Assembly: GCF_032452875.1 (NCBI RefSeq) | Contig: NC_083875.1 | Span: 76,592,178-76,656,177, forward strand | Source: Bos javanicus | Taxonomy: Eukaryota > Chordata > Mammalia > Artiodactyla > Bovidae | DNA: 64,000 nucleotides | Direction: 5' to 3' | Part shown: positions 23,894 to 36,180 of the stretch, in pieces | Position numbering within the stretch: position 1 is the first letter of the stretch | Layout of the letters: the number at the start of each line of letters is the position of its first letter | The notes under the pieces: model-generated | Seen by the model: only the letters and a program-made list of their open reading frames with translations | Database searches by the model: none | What the model was told of the DNA's origin: nothing | Program-made: the position numbers and the translations under genes

Positions 23894-23932
<39 letters not shown>
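23894..23932 (+). repeat. (CA)n microsatellite near CNTFR exon 1
   Basis: Perfect dinucleotide run of about 19 units, roughly 470 bases downstream (in CNTFR direction) of the proposed exon 1 donor. The length is likely to vary. Confidence 0.92.
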
Positions 23933-23933
<1 letters not shown>

Positions 23934-24401
23934 GCGGATTCACATGGACACCCATATACAGGCGGACGCGCAACCGTCCGTTCACACCCCTGGGCGCTTT
24001 CAAGTCCAGATTTCTGCTGGAGAAGGAAGCCGCCTCTGGGCGCGCGGGGGTCACTACGACCCCCCAGCTCCGGAATTTTCCCAGACCCTGCGCGCGACGC
24101 TGAGAGGTGAGGGAGAACCCGGTGCTAGGGCAATCGATCCCTGCCACCTCCCGCCGGCCGACTGTCCGCCCCACCACCACGCCCAACCCCCGGCGCGCCC
24201 GGACGTGGGGGGCTGTTTCTCCTGCGCCCCCGCCCCCGAGTTTACGGGCAAAGTTTCCCGTGAACTTTCCTGTCCCCCCCACCCCAGTCTCGGGCCCATG
24301 CACGTCCCCTCTCTCTTCCCGCGCGCACGAGGGCCGCGGATCTGTCGGTCAACCCGAATGTTTGAGGGTCCGGCCGCGCGCGCTCCGCGCGAGGTACTCA
24401 C

Positions 24402-24590
24402 CGCGCCCTCGGACAGCCGGGGCTCCGCGCCTAGCTCTTCGACCGCCCCCGGCAGGGAGAGAGGCAGGGAGCGCGGAGCTAGCACCGCCGCCGGATCCCG
24501 CCGCCGAGCCCCGCGCTGCGCCGGCTGGAGCCGCTGCCTCCGCTGCCGCCGCCGCCCGCTCTGCACCGGCTCCTCGGCGCTCGGCGGCTT
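24402..24590 (-). other. CNTFR: CNTFR non-coding exon 1 (5'UTR), CpG-island promoter
   Basis: On the minus strand a very GC-rich stretch ends in a strong donor, GGGCGCG|GTGAGTACC, at 24402/24401. It has no ATG in the CNTFR frame. A TTTAA box inside a C/G run lies near 24590 and suggests the upstream limit, so the 5' end is approximate. Family knowledge: CNTFR has a non-coding first exon far upstream of the signal-peptide exon. The resulting first intron would be about 19.6 kb. The transcription start is inferred. Confidence 0.65.
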
Positions 24591-26179
24591 TAACCCCCCC
24601 CATCCTCCTCCCTCCCTCGCGCGCTCCCTCCCTCCTTCCCTCGCCCATGTGACCGCGGGCGCCCGCCCGGCCGCGCGCGCCCTCGCTCCCCTCCCCCTCC
24701 CTCCTTGTCTCCCCGCGCCTCCGCGGCCGCGCGCCGCGACCCCCTCCCGACCACGGCCCCCGCGCGCCCCCGCCGTGGCACGCTCCCTCTCCTGGCACGC
24801 GCGGGCACAGTCATCCTCAGCAGGCCTGTGAGCCCCCACTCCCCCTCACTCAGGCTGGCTCCCACCCTCCCCCCGCGGGCACACTCGCCCGCAGTGGCAC
24901 GCGTGGCCCCCTCGCCTTCACCCTCTCTCAGGAACGCCCTCCAGACGGCTGTAGCCCCCGTGCTTCACGCGCAGCCCGGACCGCGGGTCTGAGAAACGCG
25001 CGCGCACCCACACCCACACCCACTCCGCCGGATCCCCCAGGGCCGCTGGGCGCGCATCCAATTCCCCAGGGTCGCTCATTCACACTCCCTCGCTCACTCA
25101 GCCTTGGCCAGGTCTCCGCGGCTCACACTCCCGCACCTTCGAGCCCTTAGTGCCTCGGACGGACACCCTGGCACAGCCGGGGCCAACTCTCAGGGTTCTC
25201 CCGCCAGCATCTCTTTGAGAAGAGCTGGAGCAGGCCCTACTTTGGGCCGGAGAGGCCAGCCGCCTCCGCCCCTCCCAGATCTCCTACCGCCCCCAGCAAC
25301 GACACCCCCTCTCCCAGTGTTAGACACTTACACCCCTCACACCGAAGGAATGGGGCTATTTGCTCGCATGACCCGAAGCAGACCAGGCTGAAAACCCAGG
25401 CCCTCGCCTCCCATCAAGTCTCCGGTGATACACCACAACTACCCCTCTCCCCTCTCCTTCTTCACCCTCACTTAACCCATCCCCGGACACGCGGCCTGGG
25501 GAGTGACCGCCACTGGGATGCAGGATGTAGGGAGAATGCGCCCTTTTTGCCCGGGTCGGCAGTGCCAGAGCGCGAGTGCCAGAGTTGGGCGCTGGAGGTT
25601 CACCCCTCGAGCTTCCCTTTCGCAGCCTGGGCCTCTCGCGAGCTGGTGTGCTCACTTCACGCGCCCCGGGGCCTGGGGTCTGGCTATTACAGGGAGGAAT
25701 TCAAGTTAGACAACCCGACTACTTCTGAGGCCACAGGAGAGCGCAACAGAAAGGGTGAATGCCAGGGGGCGGAGAACGAGTGGCCCACCCCCATCCCCAC
25801 CCCTTGGATTTTTCACCTGACCTTTGACCCATAATCCCAGCTGCCTGGCCCCTCCGGGGAGCTGCGCGAGGTTTGCGGGCGGGGAGAGGGGGAAGGAAGT
25901 ATCTCGCTACTTCCTCACACCCTTCCCTAGTAGGCTGCCCAGAGCGCCCGGGCCCTTTTCCCAACAAATGCCTCAGGGACTCCCATTGCAGAGGAAAAAA
26001 CCTTCCCGCCACTGCCCGGGCCTTTCACTTTTATTTCCGTGGCCGCAGGATCCCATCAGTGCAACCAGCAGGGGTCAGCCGGGGCTGGGGCTCAGAGAGG
26101 GCCAGCTGGGGCTTAGGGACACACGGAGAAATAGTGGCTTCCAGCCGAAATCAGCTCACGCCCACCCACAGTAGGTGTC

Positions 26180-26850
26180 TTCTATCTGGCCTCTCTGGGT
26201 CAGGAGCCTACAAGTACCCAGGCCACAGGCGGAGACAGGGTGGTGGGCACCGGGAAGGAGTGGAGACGGTGCGGCAGAATCTGGGGGTGAGGGGGGCGGC
26301 GGTTGGGGGTGTCAGGAATTGCCTCTCCTTCTGCTCCGAAACTAGGCCTGGGAGAGGTTGGGTGCTGAGGCGGGGGGCGCCCCTCCCCTCGAGGCGCAGT
26401 CTGGAGTCGAGATCTGCGGGGTTCTTGGTGGGCTGACTTGACCTCCAGATCTTCCCGTGTCCTGGACTCAGCAGCTGTCTGCCAGGTTGAGATCAGAGGG
26501 GAGATCCGCCCCGGACCAACGTGCCCTCCCCACCTAGGGGCACTGGGGGTGCCATAGGTCGTGCCCAAGCCCGCGGGTGCCGGGGCAGGGTCCGGGCGGG
26601 GTAACCGGTGTCCGGCAGCCGGGTAAATCGCTGTTTCCGAGGATTAGCGAGGACCAGAGGCGCACGTCGGAACGGATTCCACCGTCGGTCTATCTGCAGC
26701 TTCTCGCGGCGCAGTACCCAGCGGCCGCGCCCGCTTCCCCAGGGCCGCAGCGACACCTGGCGGGCGGTGCGGGAGGCGCGTTCTCGCTCAAGCCGCAGCT
26801 CCCGCAAAGAGGCCGCAGCGTCCTCCTAACCGAGCAACGAGGGTGCGGCC
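26180..26850. promoter_or_regulatory. CpG-rich block upstream of CNTFR
   Basis: CpG-dense sequence about 2 kb upstream of CNTFR exon 1, richest at 26560-26830. It could be a distal part of the promoter region or a promoter of a non-coding RNA. No convincing exon was delimited. Confidence 0.4.
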
Positions 26851-27711
26851 CCTCTCTCCCTCCTGCCCCTGCCGCCTGGTCCAGAAGAGATTCTCCTTGC
26901 GTCTCAGCTGGGGCAACAGATTACTCGTGCTTTTCTGCTCGTGCTGGCTCCAGTGTCCTGTCTGCAAACGAGCTTCTGAGCTTTCTAAGCCTCTGTGTTG
27001 AGCCCTCCTTTACCCCATCTCCCTGGCGGCAAAGCCGAGCCTCGTCGGTGGCTCTTCAAATCCCTTGCAGGAGCTGGCCCTGTCTCCTCTCCGGCCTTAA
27101 TAGGCGTCCCTATCCCCGGTAGCCCCAGCTTTGCATCAGTTCCCTTCTCGTTCATGCCCACTTATCCTTAAGCCACCTCCCACTTTGCTGACCCCCTCCC
27201 CCAACCCCACGCCATCTTCACCATCTGCCTCTCCTATGGGTCAGCAGGAAATAACGTCCCCAGTTCAAAGCCCTAGTGCTCTGCAAGAGACAGGGATTAC
27301 AGATTTGAGCATTCTGGAAGGCCTTGGGAAATTGGAGGTGGGGGTTCTCCCTGACTCTGTAAAACTCCTCAGAGTTTTATAGCTACCATGAAAGACTTTT
27401 GGCTCCACCCTCCTCCATCCTGACCTACACTTGGACCACCTCCCACCCACCCCCCTTTCCCAGGAGATAGCTGTGCCATGCCAAACCTTTGGGTGACAAG
27501 GATCCTTTCCCATTCCTTTGTCCTCAGGGAAAGAGAGCCCCCACCCCATCTACCTTTTCCAGTGCTCCTTCAGGAAATGGTGCTTATTTCTAACCTGTTA
27601 AAACATCAGAAAGGTCCACCTTGAGGCACATTCCTGGATACCCAAAATCACAAATACACACCCAGACTGTCTTACCTCCAAATGCTGGACACACCTTATT
27701 TAAAATCACAT

Positions 27712-27934
27712 GTGCATGCGTGCTAAGTCACTCAGTCGTGTCCAACTCTTTGCAACCTCGAGGACTGTAGCCCATTAGGATCCTCTGTCCATTGGATTCT
27801 CCAGACAAGAATACTGGAGTGGGTTGCATGCCCTTCTGCAGCGGATCTTCCTGACCCAGGGATTGAACCCAGGTCTCTGATGTCTCCTGCATTGGCTGAT
27901 GGGTTCTTTACCACTAGCGCCACCTGGGAAGCCC
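27712..27934 (-). repeat. Bov-tA SINE
   Basis: Reverse-oriented ruminant SINE from GTGCTAAGTCACTCAGTCGTG to the GCGCCACCTGGGAAGCCC terminus. Confidence 0.93.
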
Positions 27935-29309
27935 ATCGTGTTACATACCTAGTCTCAAAGAGTGAAATGTGTATATTGAACCTCACTATGGCACACTGGG
28001 AGTCCGGGACCCCTGCCTGGGGCTGGGAGTTAGAGGTCTTAAGGACCGAACTCCTGGAATCACACACTTACACACCGCACCACACACAGACACAGTTACC
28101 CACACAACCATGTACTCAGTCACACCACGCGGCACACACGCAGAGTCACACACGCTCTCAATCACACATAGTCCCACACTGGGGTTTGGCAGGTCGGGGC
28201 GGGCTCCCAGAGGCAGTTACGTAAACGCCCTCGCAGCCCTCCCTTGCTCCCCCTCACCCCCCTCCTGCTTCCTCACACAGTGCCAGCGCCCGGGGCGGCT
28301 TGGCCGGGGCCCGGGAACAGCTCGGCCTCGCGGAGGCTCCAGGCGCCGAGAAACCCGATCCGACATAGCCCCAGGCCGAGCCAGGGAGGGGGGCCTGGAG
28401 CACCACCCCCAGCATGCTCAGGGTCCAGCTCAGCCCCCCAGAGATGACTCCCCAACACCCTGGGACAGCACCTAGGGCCCACTTACAACACCCCCTGCAG
28501 ACCACCCCCTTCTAGAATCTGGATCACCACCTGAGTGTACCCTGATCCATTCACTCTCTGGCACCGAAAAAGAGCAAATTCCCTAAAGGTAGAGAAGGGG
28601 TTAGGGCTGAAGCCATAATGGTAGTACTTAAGTATTCAGCCGGGAATTGCCCCCAGTTCTCTGGAGCCATCTCCTCTTCGTCCTCACTGGGGTTCTCTAA
28701 AGCCGCTGTGGGAAAGAGATGCTTTTGGTCTTGCCCCAGGCCCCCTCACATTCGCTGCCTACAGTTCCCAACATATTCTATCAGAATTCTAAATTATTCA
28801 AATAGATCCAAGGCTCCCCCATCCCCTTTGGTATCCTTCCTTCCTCCTTAGTTGGAAGTTCTAACTCCAGTCTAACCCCAGTTCCTCCTGTTTTGCTAAG
28901 AAGGAAGTTTGAGGGCAACCTGAGACCTTGGGACTGGGGAATGAAATCCCCGAAAGGAGGAAGGATTAAGGCTTAGGAAACTGCTGACAGTCAGGAGTCT
29001 AAGAGGAGAGGAGAGACTGTCCCTGTCCCCCTGCCCCCACCCCGCCCCCACCACCACCCATTCTGCAGCTCAGACTCAATTTTTCACAATAGCTTTTGAG
29101 TATCTGCCTGGGCTGCCCAGGCCCAGGCAGAAAGGGAATTTCCCCCTATGTTCTCTCTTAATGAACAAAACATTTCATGTTGAAATTCCTTCTCTGCCCC
29201 CAGCCCAGTGTCTCCAGGACCCCCCAGCCTGACCAAGCAGGGGGACCACTAAGAGGGGAGTAACAGAGTAGAGGGAAGCCCCCAGAGGAAGTGTCATTCA
29301 CATTGAAGG

Positions 29310-29560
29310 GGGCATCTTTTTTCATGAATAATTAGGGTGACTTTTTTTTTTCCACTTTTGGCTAAAATCATCCACTCCTATGGCAGCTTCCCAGAAAGGG
29401 CGGCGGGAGAGTGGCCGGCGCTGTCCCGAGGCCCAGGACATGGCCCCCCTCCCCTGGGCGAGAAGCCTTCCCTGAGTTGTTTTCCTGGTCTCTTCCTCTT
29501 GGATGTTTTTTTGATTATTAATCACATTTTCCATCCGCAAGCTCGGTCCAGACCCCCTCC
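29310..29560. promoter_or_regulatory. AT-rich conserved-looking block 5 kb upstream of CNTFR
   Basis: Contains ATGAATAATTAGGG, a T10 run, TGGCTAAAATCATCC and GATTATTAATCACATTTTCC, interleaved with a GC-rich core carrying GGCGCTGTCC, the sequence of an RE1/NRSE half site. No repeat family signature. Enhancer role is inferred. Confidence 0.35.
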
Positions 29561-29999
29561 CCCTGGGGTCAGGGCTGGACACAGGGAGGAGGAGCAGTCT
29601 CTAGGACAGGATGGGCAGTGACCTGGTCTTGGCTGCCCTAAAAGAGGTCGACAGCAGCATGTCACAGATCACACCTCCGCCACCCCAGGAGATAATAAGA
29701 TGTCAATCAATACGAGCGGAGTAAACGAATGAACAGGTGTCCAGCTTTCACAACATGCAGCTGGTACTGAAGGCAAAGCCCCCAGTATCCCTCTCTTGAT
29801 GGCACAGACAGGGAATCCGCTCAGAGAGGGAGAGTCATCTGCCCAGAGTCACACAGCAAGTTAGTACCAGAGCCAGAACAGGACCCCAGCAGTGCTGATA
29901 GTTCCTCCATCCATAAGGCAGTCAATAAATATGTATTGAACACTTAGTATATACCAGGCATTGACTTAAGTGAGAAGACAGTAGTGAACCAACCAGATG

Positions 30000-30605
30000 A
30001 AAATTTCTTCCCTCTCAAGGCTGTGGAGCAACTAAAACTCCACACGCTGCTGGTGGGTATATAAGTTGGTTCAACCACTTTGGAACACTGTTTGGTGGGA
30101 TCTTCTAAGCTAAACATATGTATATCCCATGACCCAGCAATTCCACTCCTAGATGTATAGCCAAAGGAAATTATTGTGCATATTTACCAAGAATGTTCTC
30201 TGCAGTTTATTCATTATAGCCTCAAGCTGGAAACCACTAAGTGAATGAATAGATTGTGATAGAGTTCCAACAATGGAAAAGGACCAACTATAGCTACACA
30301 CAACAAAAATGGATAAAGCTCACAACCAAAACATTGAGCAAGGGGGCGGGGAAACAAGAACCAAACAGGAAGGAGTATGTATTGAATGATTTCACTTCTA
30401 TAAAGCTCAAGGCAAAGCTGATTTACAGTGAGAGAAGCCAGAATTGCAGTTACCTTTGCTGGGAGTGGAGGGGGGCTAGGGAGGGCAGGGAGGTTTCCAA
30501 GAGCATACATGCGTATGTCAGAATTTAAGTTGTGATCTTAAGATGTGCGCACTTTATTGTTTACTTTTTGCCTTTAAAAAATAAAAAAGATGTTTAAAAA
30601 TCTCC
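30000..30605 (+). repeat. L1M-type LINE 3' end
   Basis: Old L1 3' region: GCTGGTGGGTATATAAGTTGG, CCACTTTGGAACACTGTTTGG, CCCAGCAATTCCACTCCTAG and a GTATGTATTGAATGATTTCAC block, ending in an A-rich AATAAAAAAG tail. 5'-truncated and non-coding. Confidence 0.8.
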
Positions 30606-33600
30606 TGGCCTCATGAGATTCACATTCTAGTCGGGGAAGATGAATACTAAATAAAATAGGTAAGTGTTAAGTCTGTCCATGTAAGAGTGCTGAGTCTGAC
30701 TCCATAGGCCCCTCGGGGAAGGAGTGACAGCCTACATGTCACCTAAAAGAAGCCTGGATAAGCCCCTCTGCCCTTCCCCAAAAGGCCACACTCTTTTCCC
30801 CTAGAGTAGTGAGCGCTATGTTCCACTACCTATCTACTTGGATGGCACCTGTGAGCTCCATGAGGGTGGCCCTATGGCCGCCATCTCCAGGCACCTAGAG
30901 CTCCTACATGGGAAGAACAGATGCTCCTACCATGGGAAGCAGAGCTAAATAAATGTCGAATGAGTGAGTGAATGACTGATGCAAGCAGGAACTGGGGGAG
31001 TAGAGTCCCAGGACACAGGAGAGAGAGCCTGTCTGGATGGGTCACAACCTCCAGGGATGGGAAACAGGGTTTGGTATTCAGTAGGGGGTTGAGCAGAGAC
31101 CTCGAAGGCAGAATGAGGTTTTCTGAGTGGCTCAGAGACCACATCCTGAAGCACCTCTGGTGCCAAGGCCACACAGGCCTGAAAAGGCATAAAGTAGGTG
31201 AGGAACAGACCCAGATTTGCCTTCTAGTGGGAAAGTTGAGCCTGCCAGGAAGAGGATGGCAAGAAGGTCTAAGACTGGAGGTGGGGCAGCTAGGGAGGAG
31301 GTGTTAGCAGTGACCAGTGGGAGAGAAACCTCCATCCTGATTAGGGGCAGGGCCATGGGGCAGAAGAGAGAATGCCGGGCTTTGGAGGAGGCAGGGAGCA
31401 TGGGCACTCAGATTCATCTTCTTCAGCTGCTCCCATTACCACTAGAGGGAACCGCACCCCCTCCCCACCCGTTGCCCTATACACAGAGAGCAGGATCCCC
31501 AGACACTTAGTGTCCAGGGTCTCTTCTCCCGAGGTCCCGAGGCCCAGGTGATCCTAGGCTCTGGGCTATCTGGAAAGAGAAGTAGATGGTCAGGGATTGG
31601 GGAGAGGATCCAGAGCGGGTGGGGAGAGAGGGACAGAAGAGGACAGGGCAACTAGGGGTTAGCCGCTCTGTGTGTTGGAAGGTGGGAGCAAGAGCAACAG
31701 ACTTGCACAATCACAGATGCAGATTTCCTCTTGTGTTGCAAAAAATGTGCATGAAACTAATTCCCTGCTCAGAAACACCCACCCCCATGGGCCCTGATCC
31801 CCCTCCCCTCCCCTTCTTCACAGGGGAGGCACACGTCTTTAAGGATTGTCCCCCTGGAGTGCCAGCCCAGAGTCTGCCCTTGATCTCTGCTGCTGTAGAG
31901 GTGCCTCCAAGATAAGAAAGAGGGCTGGGATTTCCAAACCAGAGGGCCATGTGGCCCCAAGACCAGCTCCCTCCCTTCATCTCCCGAAGCTCCATTCCTG
32001 GACAGCCTGTGATTCCCTGGGGCAGAGAGAAAGGGGAGAAAAGAGGCCCCACTTTCCCCCCAGAAACTCAACTGTGATGATTCAGAAGATAGAACAGGAT
32101 TAGAGATTTGGAGACTGAATGCCAGAGACACCAAATCCCAGGGAAACAGACAGAGGCAGCAGGGGAGTTCAAGAGAGAAAACTGAATTAAATTCACCTCA
32201 ACAGTCATTTATTAGCACCTATTGTGTGCTAAGCCCAGAGGAACATTTGTCTACTGAAGCACAGAGGACTCCCAGGTTTTTGGTATGTGGCTGGGAGATG
32301 ATGGTGCTTTCCACAGGGCTGGAGAGGGGATGGGGCTTGATGTGGCCCGTGGAAGGGCCTGTGGGATGGTGGCCAGCAGGGGTGTGGATGGGGAGAGCAG
32401 AGAACTTGAGAGAGGGTGGGTTGCTGGCGGGTGCAGTCCCTGTCCACAGCTCCCCTACTCTCTATGCCGGCACGTGTCGGCTGCACGGACATTCATCTCA
32501 GACTGACCTGGGCACTATGAAGGTGCTGGAAGCAGGCAGGGTAGACCAGGGAGCAGGGAAAGGCAGTGATGAGGGGGAGGGGAGGAGAAAATTGAGGCTG
32601 AAACCTTGGGAAGCATGATTAAAAGACAGAGAGAGCAGAGAAAGGGTGGTAGCCCCAGAGGGAGAAGGACAGCCAGGAGGCAGGGTTGTCACAGGACCAA
32701 AAAGGAGCCTGGTGAAGCCAAGAAAGAGCCCTGGGCTTTAGCAGCCAGGAGTCAGGGGAGGCCAGCGGGGCCAAGCTGGTGCTCTGGAGTTCGCTGATAC
32801 AGAGGCCTGTGAGCAGAGGGTGGGACCCCTTCCCCAGCCTCCCCGTTGTCCCCAGAGCCCTGCTTGGTCTGGCAGCACCTCTCTCAGCCAGGGCCAGGGG
32901 AAGAAGAGGATGAAAAAGCTCCCCCACCTCCAGACTGCCATCCCTGTGCCCCTGGACTTCCCAGGAGGGTCCTGAGCCCGCCTTGAGCTTGGGAGCCTGA
33001 AACAGTCTGGGACCCTTGGGGACCCCGAGGGTAATTAAAACCAGGGCTAAGACATTAGAAACCATAACGCCGACTCCCCGGCTCCCCCAGGCTGGCTCCT
33101 GGTTTTCTTCTTGCCAGATCCTCTCTGCTGCTGACAGCTCGGCTCTCTAGGCCCCCACCAGCTGGGCTGATGACCCTCCTCCACAAACCAGGGGCCTCTA
33201 ACCAGAAGGCCCCCAAAGCCAGCCTGCAGGGACCTCCTTTCTGTGCTCAGACAACCTCAGTGTATACTAGGCTGATCCCCATATCAAAGCATCCCCCATT
33301 TCAAATCTGGGTCCCTTATTGCAGAAGCTATCCTAGGGTGCTGAAGGAAGACCATGGGAAGGGTTTCTTGATAGGGAAAGGAAAGAGAGAGGAGGAGACG
33401 TGGGGCAGAAGTGCCTCTCAACTAGAGGTGTTCCACAAGGGTGTGGGAAAGAAAGAATGAGTCTTCCAACCTGGGCCCCACCAAAGCCGGGTGTCGGCTG
33501 GGCCGAATCTGAAGCAGGGCCAGGACAGGCTGCACCCCAGGGTGGCAGGAAGGAGGGAGGTCCACTCGGTTCTATGGAGTTCCCCTTCCCCCCTCTCCCT

Positions 33601-33811
33601 GCCCTCATGTCTCTGACAACAAGGTCAGGAAGCCACATGTTTGCTGGTCTGATGGGAAGGGCCCTCCTCCTACACAGCTGTCTGGCGATTTCAGGATTCC
33701 CAAATTCCCTGGGAGTGCTGCCGTGGGAATCTGTCTCCCCCTCGGTCTCTAGGTCTGCCTCACTCCTTGGCTCTTCAGGGAGACCAAAGGGATCAAACAC
33801 CTTGTTTTTGT

Positions 33812-34016
33812 TTTAGTCGCTGAGTTGTGTCCAACTCTTTTGCGACCCCATGGACTGATGCCCACCAGGTTCCTCTGTCCATGGGATTCTCCAGGCAAGA
33901 ACACTGGAGTGGGTAGCCATTTCCTTCCCCACGGGTGTCTTTCAACCCAGGGATCGAACCTGAGTCTCTTGCATTGGCCGGTAGATTCTTTACTGCTGAG
34001 CCATCAGGAAAGCCCC
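33812..34016 (-). repeat. Bov-tA SINE
   Basis: Reverse-oriented ruminant SINE. The flanks TCAAACACC and TCAAATACC look like a target-site duplication. Confidence 0.9.
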
Positions 34017-34019
34017 GTC

Positions 34020-34180
34020 AAATACCTACTCCATCACTTACTGGCCTTGTGGCCTCAGGCAAGTGACTTACTGTCTTGGTGTCTCAATTACCCGAGGAGT
34101 GAAATGGAATCAGAATCGCGCCTAACACCTAGGACTGTTGTGGAGATTCAGTGAAATGAGATAATCCAGTCTAGTGATCC
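34020..34180. repeat. MIR-type SINE
   Basis: MIR core with TGGCCTTGTGGCCTCAGGCAAGTGACTTA and a following GAGTGAAATGGAATCA segment, abutting the SINE before it. Confidence 0.75.
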
Positions 34181-34726
34181 GGCACCAACCTAGTGGGTAC
34201 TAGAGCCCCGTCTGGCTTGGGCTTTCTCCCCATCCATGTCTCCTCCTCTGTCTGTTGGTCTTTCTCTCCATCTGGCCATCTATATCACTCTGTTTCTCTC
34301 AGTCTTTGTCCACCTTTCTCTCTCTTGTCCTCTCCCCACAACCAGCTCTGTCCAGACAGCCCTGGTTGACTCTGCTCCAACCCATGTTGATACAACCAGC
34401 CCAGGCCGACGGAGGTGGGGTGTCCGGGAGGTTTTTAATTCAAACACGGAATTCCCAGCAGCAGGATCACGCCTGGGCCTGAACATGGGTGAATCACAGT
34501 TGGTGGGAAGAGCGATTATGTCTGTATCCTTTCTGGAGGGGCAGGACTGGGGGCTCAGTCTGGCAGCCTCTTGGAGGAGAGGGGACTTGCCCTGACTGCG
34601 CTAGCCGCCCCCACACCTGGGCTCAAGCCAGATCCCCCGTATTCAGGGCCTGTGTGGAGGTAAGGCAACCTCCCCAGAGCCCAGGACCTAAAGGGGAAGC
34701 CCTCCACTTCAACGTGGAGGTGGTTT

Positions 34727-34853
34727 GTGCATGTTTAGTCTCTAAGTCGTGTCTGACTCTTTGCAACCCCATGGACTGTAGCCCGCCAGGCTCCTCTGTC
34801 CATGAGATTTCCCAGACAAGAATACTGGAGTGGGTTGCCACTTCCTTCCCCAT
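34727..34853 (-). repeat. Truncated Bov-tA SINE
   Basis: Reverse-oriented fragment ending after GTGGGTTGCCACTTCCTTCCCC. The tRNA-like head is missing. Confidence 0.88.
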
Positions 34854-35779
34854 GGACTGGTCTACCTGCCCTCAAAACACTCTCGTCCACCCTCACCCCC
34901 AAGTCTTGTTCTTAGCTTCCCATAGCCCATCCCGAATCCTGTATAGAGGCATGTCTCTGTCTCAACCTTGATCTGTGACTTCTGCACCCCCAAACTTAGG
35001 CTACCAAGGATAGGAAACTGTGGGGGTTGAAGAGTCTAGGTTCTTCACTTGGACCAAAGAGTTCCTTCTTGGGAGGGTTGGGGGAGACAAAAAGTCTAGA
35101 TGTCACTTTTGATCACTGTGGACCTGTGAAGGCAGAAGGCATGCATGAAATAGGTGTTCTAGAAACATAAACCAAATGGAGGAGGGGGATACAAAGGACC
35201 CCAAACAGGGAACTGGATGGCTGAGGCTGCAGCAGGCAGAACCATGAGTAGGCTGTGGAAAGGCTGCTGTTTGATTCTGTGGCTCAGCAAGGAATCTTCT
35301 CTGGGGGCCAGGATTGGTCTCAACTAGTCCCAGATGCCCCCATACCTGGGTCCCCGCCAGGCCCCTCATGTCAACCCTTGGGAAGAGGGCCAGGGTTGAG
35401 GTCAATTCCCTATTCCCAGTGCATCATTGTCTCAAGGTGCCCACCAGCTTCGTGGAGCGGGAGCTGGAGCTACAGATCCAGAGAGGGAGACACACCAGGC
35501 AGGGTCACACAGCAGGCAGAGGCTGGGAGCCCTGATGTCCTGGCAGCCAGCCTGGGTCTGTCACGGGGATCCTGTGCCAACACTGTGACAGGGGCCAGAC
35601 CAAAAACAGGCATTTATGTGGGGAGAGAGCCGAGGAATCCTTGAACATGTTGGCAGCTGGGCCAGGGCTAGAGCATCCCATCAGGCAAGGACAGATGTGC
35701 AGTTTCCTGTCTTTCCCATCAGATGGAGACAAGCACTGGGATAAGGGGTTCCGAGAGGCAGAGCACAAGAGAAGAGAGA

Positions 35780-36180
35780 GAGAACCTTGGGAGAGAGACC
35801 AAGAAATAGACACAATCAGAGTCAGACACAAAAATAGAGATATGGAGAAATAAGATGTGAGTCAGAGACACAGAGATAGGGAGATGCAGAAGGAGGGAGA
35901 GCTAGGGAATTAAAGACACAGAGACCAAGATTAGGCAAGACACAGAGTCAGAAAAAACTGTCTTCGAGTCTCAGAGGAACCATGACACAGTGTCAACAAT
36001 ATACAGACATAGACAGACACTCAGAGACTAGGGAGATGGAAAAGAAAAACAGGAGGGAGAAGTAGAAATGAAGATGATGGGGAGACAGACAGAAAGATCC
36101 AGAAAGGCAGAGCAATGGAGAGAGGGCAAGGCAAAGGGGGACAAAGAGAGAATGAGGCAGAGTGAGGTCAGCAGCAGGCA
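35780..36180 (+). repeat. Purine-rich (AGAGACAGAGA) low-complexity tract
   Basis: About 400 bases dominated by GAGACA, AGAGAT and GGAGAGA phrases with few pyrimidines. Decayed GA-rich repeat. Confidence 0.6.

Larger units (their letters stand above)
4767..24401 (-). other. CNTFR: CNTFR intron 1 (about 19.6 kb)
   Basis: Non-coding. Notable contents are degenerate 12-mer repeats (5700-6345), TGACAGTCACA-type repeats (8180-8580), CA microsatellites (11104-11137, 23894-23932), a CpG island (13.2-13.9 kb), AT-rich conserved-looking blocks (14.5-14.8, 15.1-15.2 and 18.0-18.8 kb), two MIR-like repeats (16.9-17.4 kb), one Bov-tA SINE (19.5 kb) and a degenerate minisatellite (21.9-22.95 kb). No additional coding exon was recognised. 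Confidence 0.75.
23540..25000. promoter_or_regulatory. CNTFR: CpG island around CNTFR exon 1
   Basis: Dense CpG, GC boxes and homopolymeric C/G tracts with few TpG or CpA decay products, against AT-richer flanks. The proposed CNTFR exon 1 sits inside. The island extends well upstream of exon 1, so divergent antisense transcription is possible, but no spliced structure was found for it. Confidence 0.75.

Noticed and set aside
24054..24839. Long overlapping open frames on both strands around CNTFR exon 1
   Set aside because: Several frames on both strands are open at once, the signature of stop-poor CpG-island sequence rather than coding.
29410..29440. Complete RE1/NRSE silencer
   Set aside because: Only the GGCGCTGTCC half is present and the second half does not match at canonical spacing.
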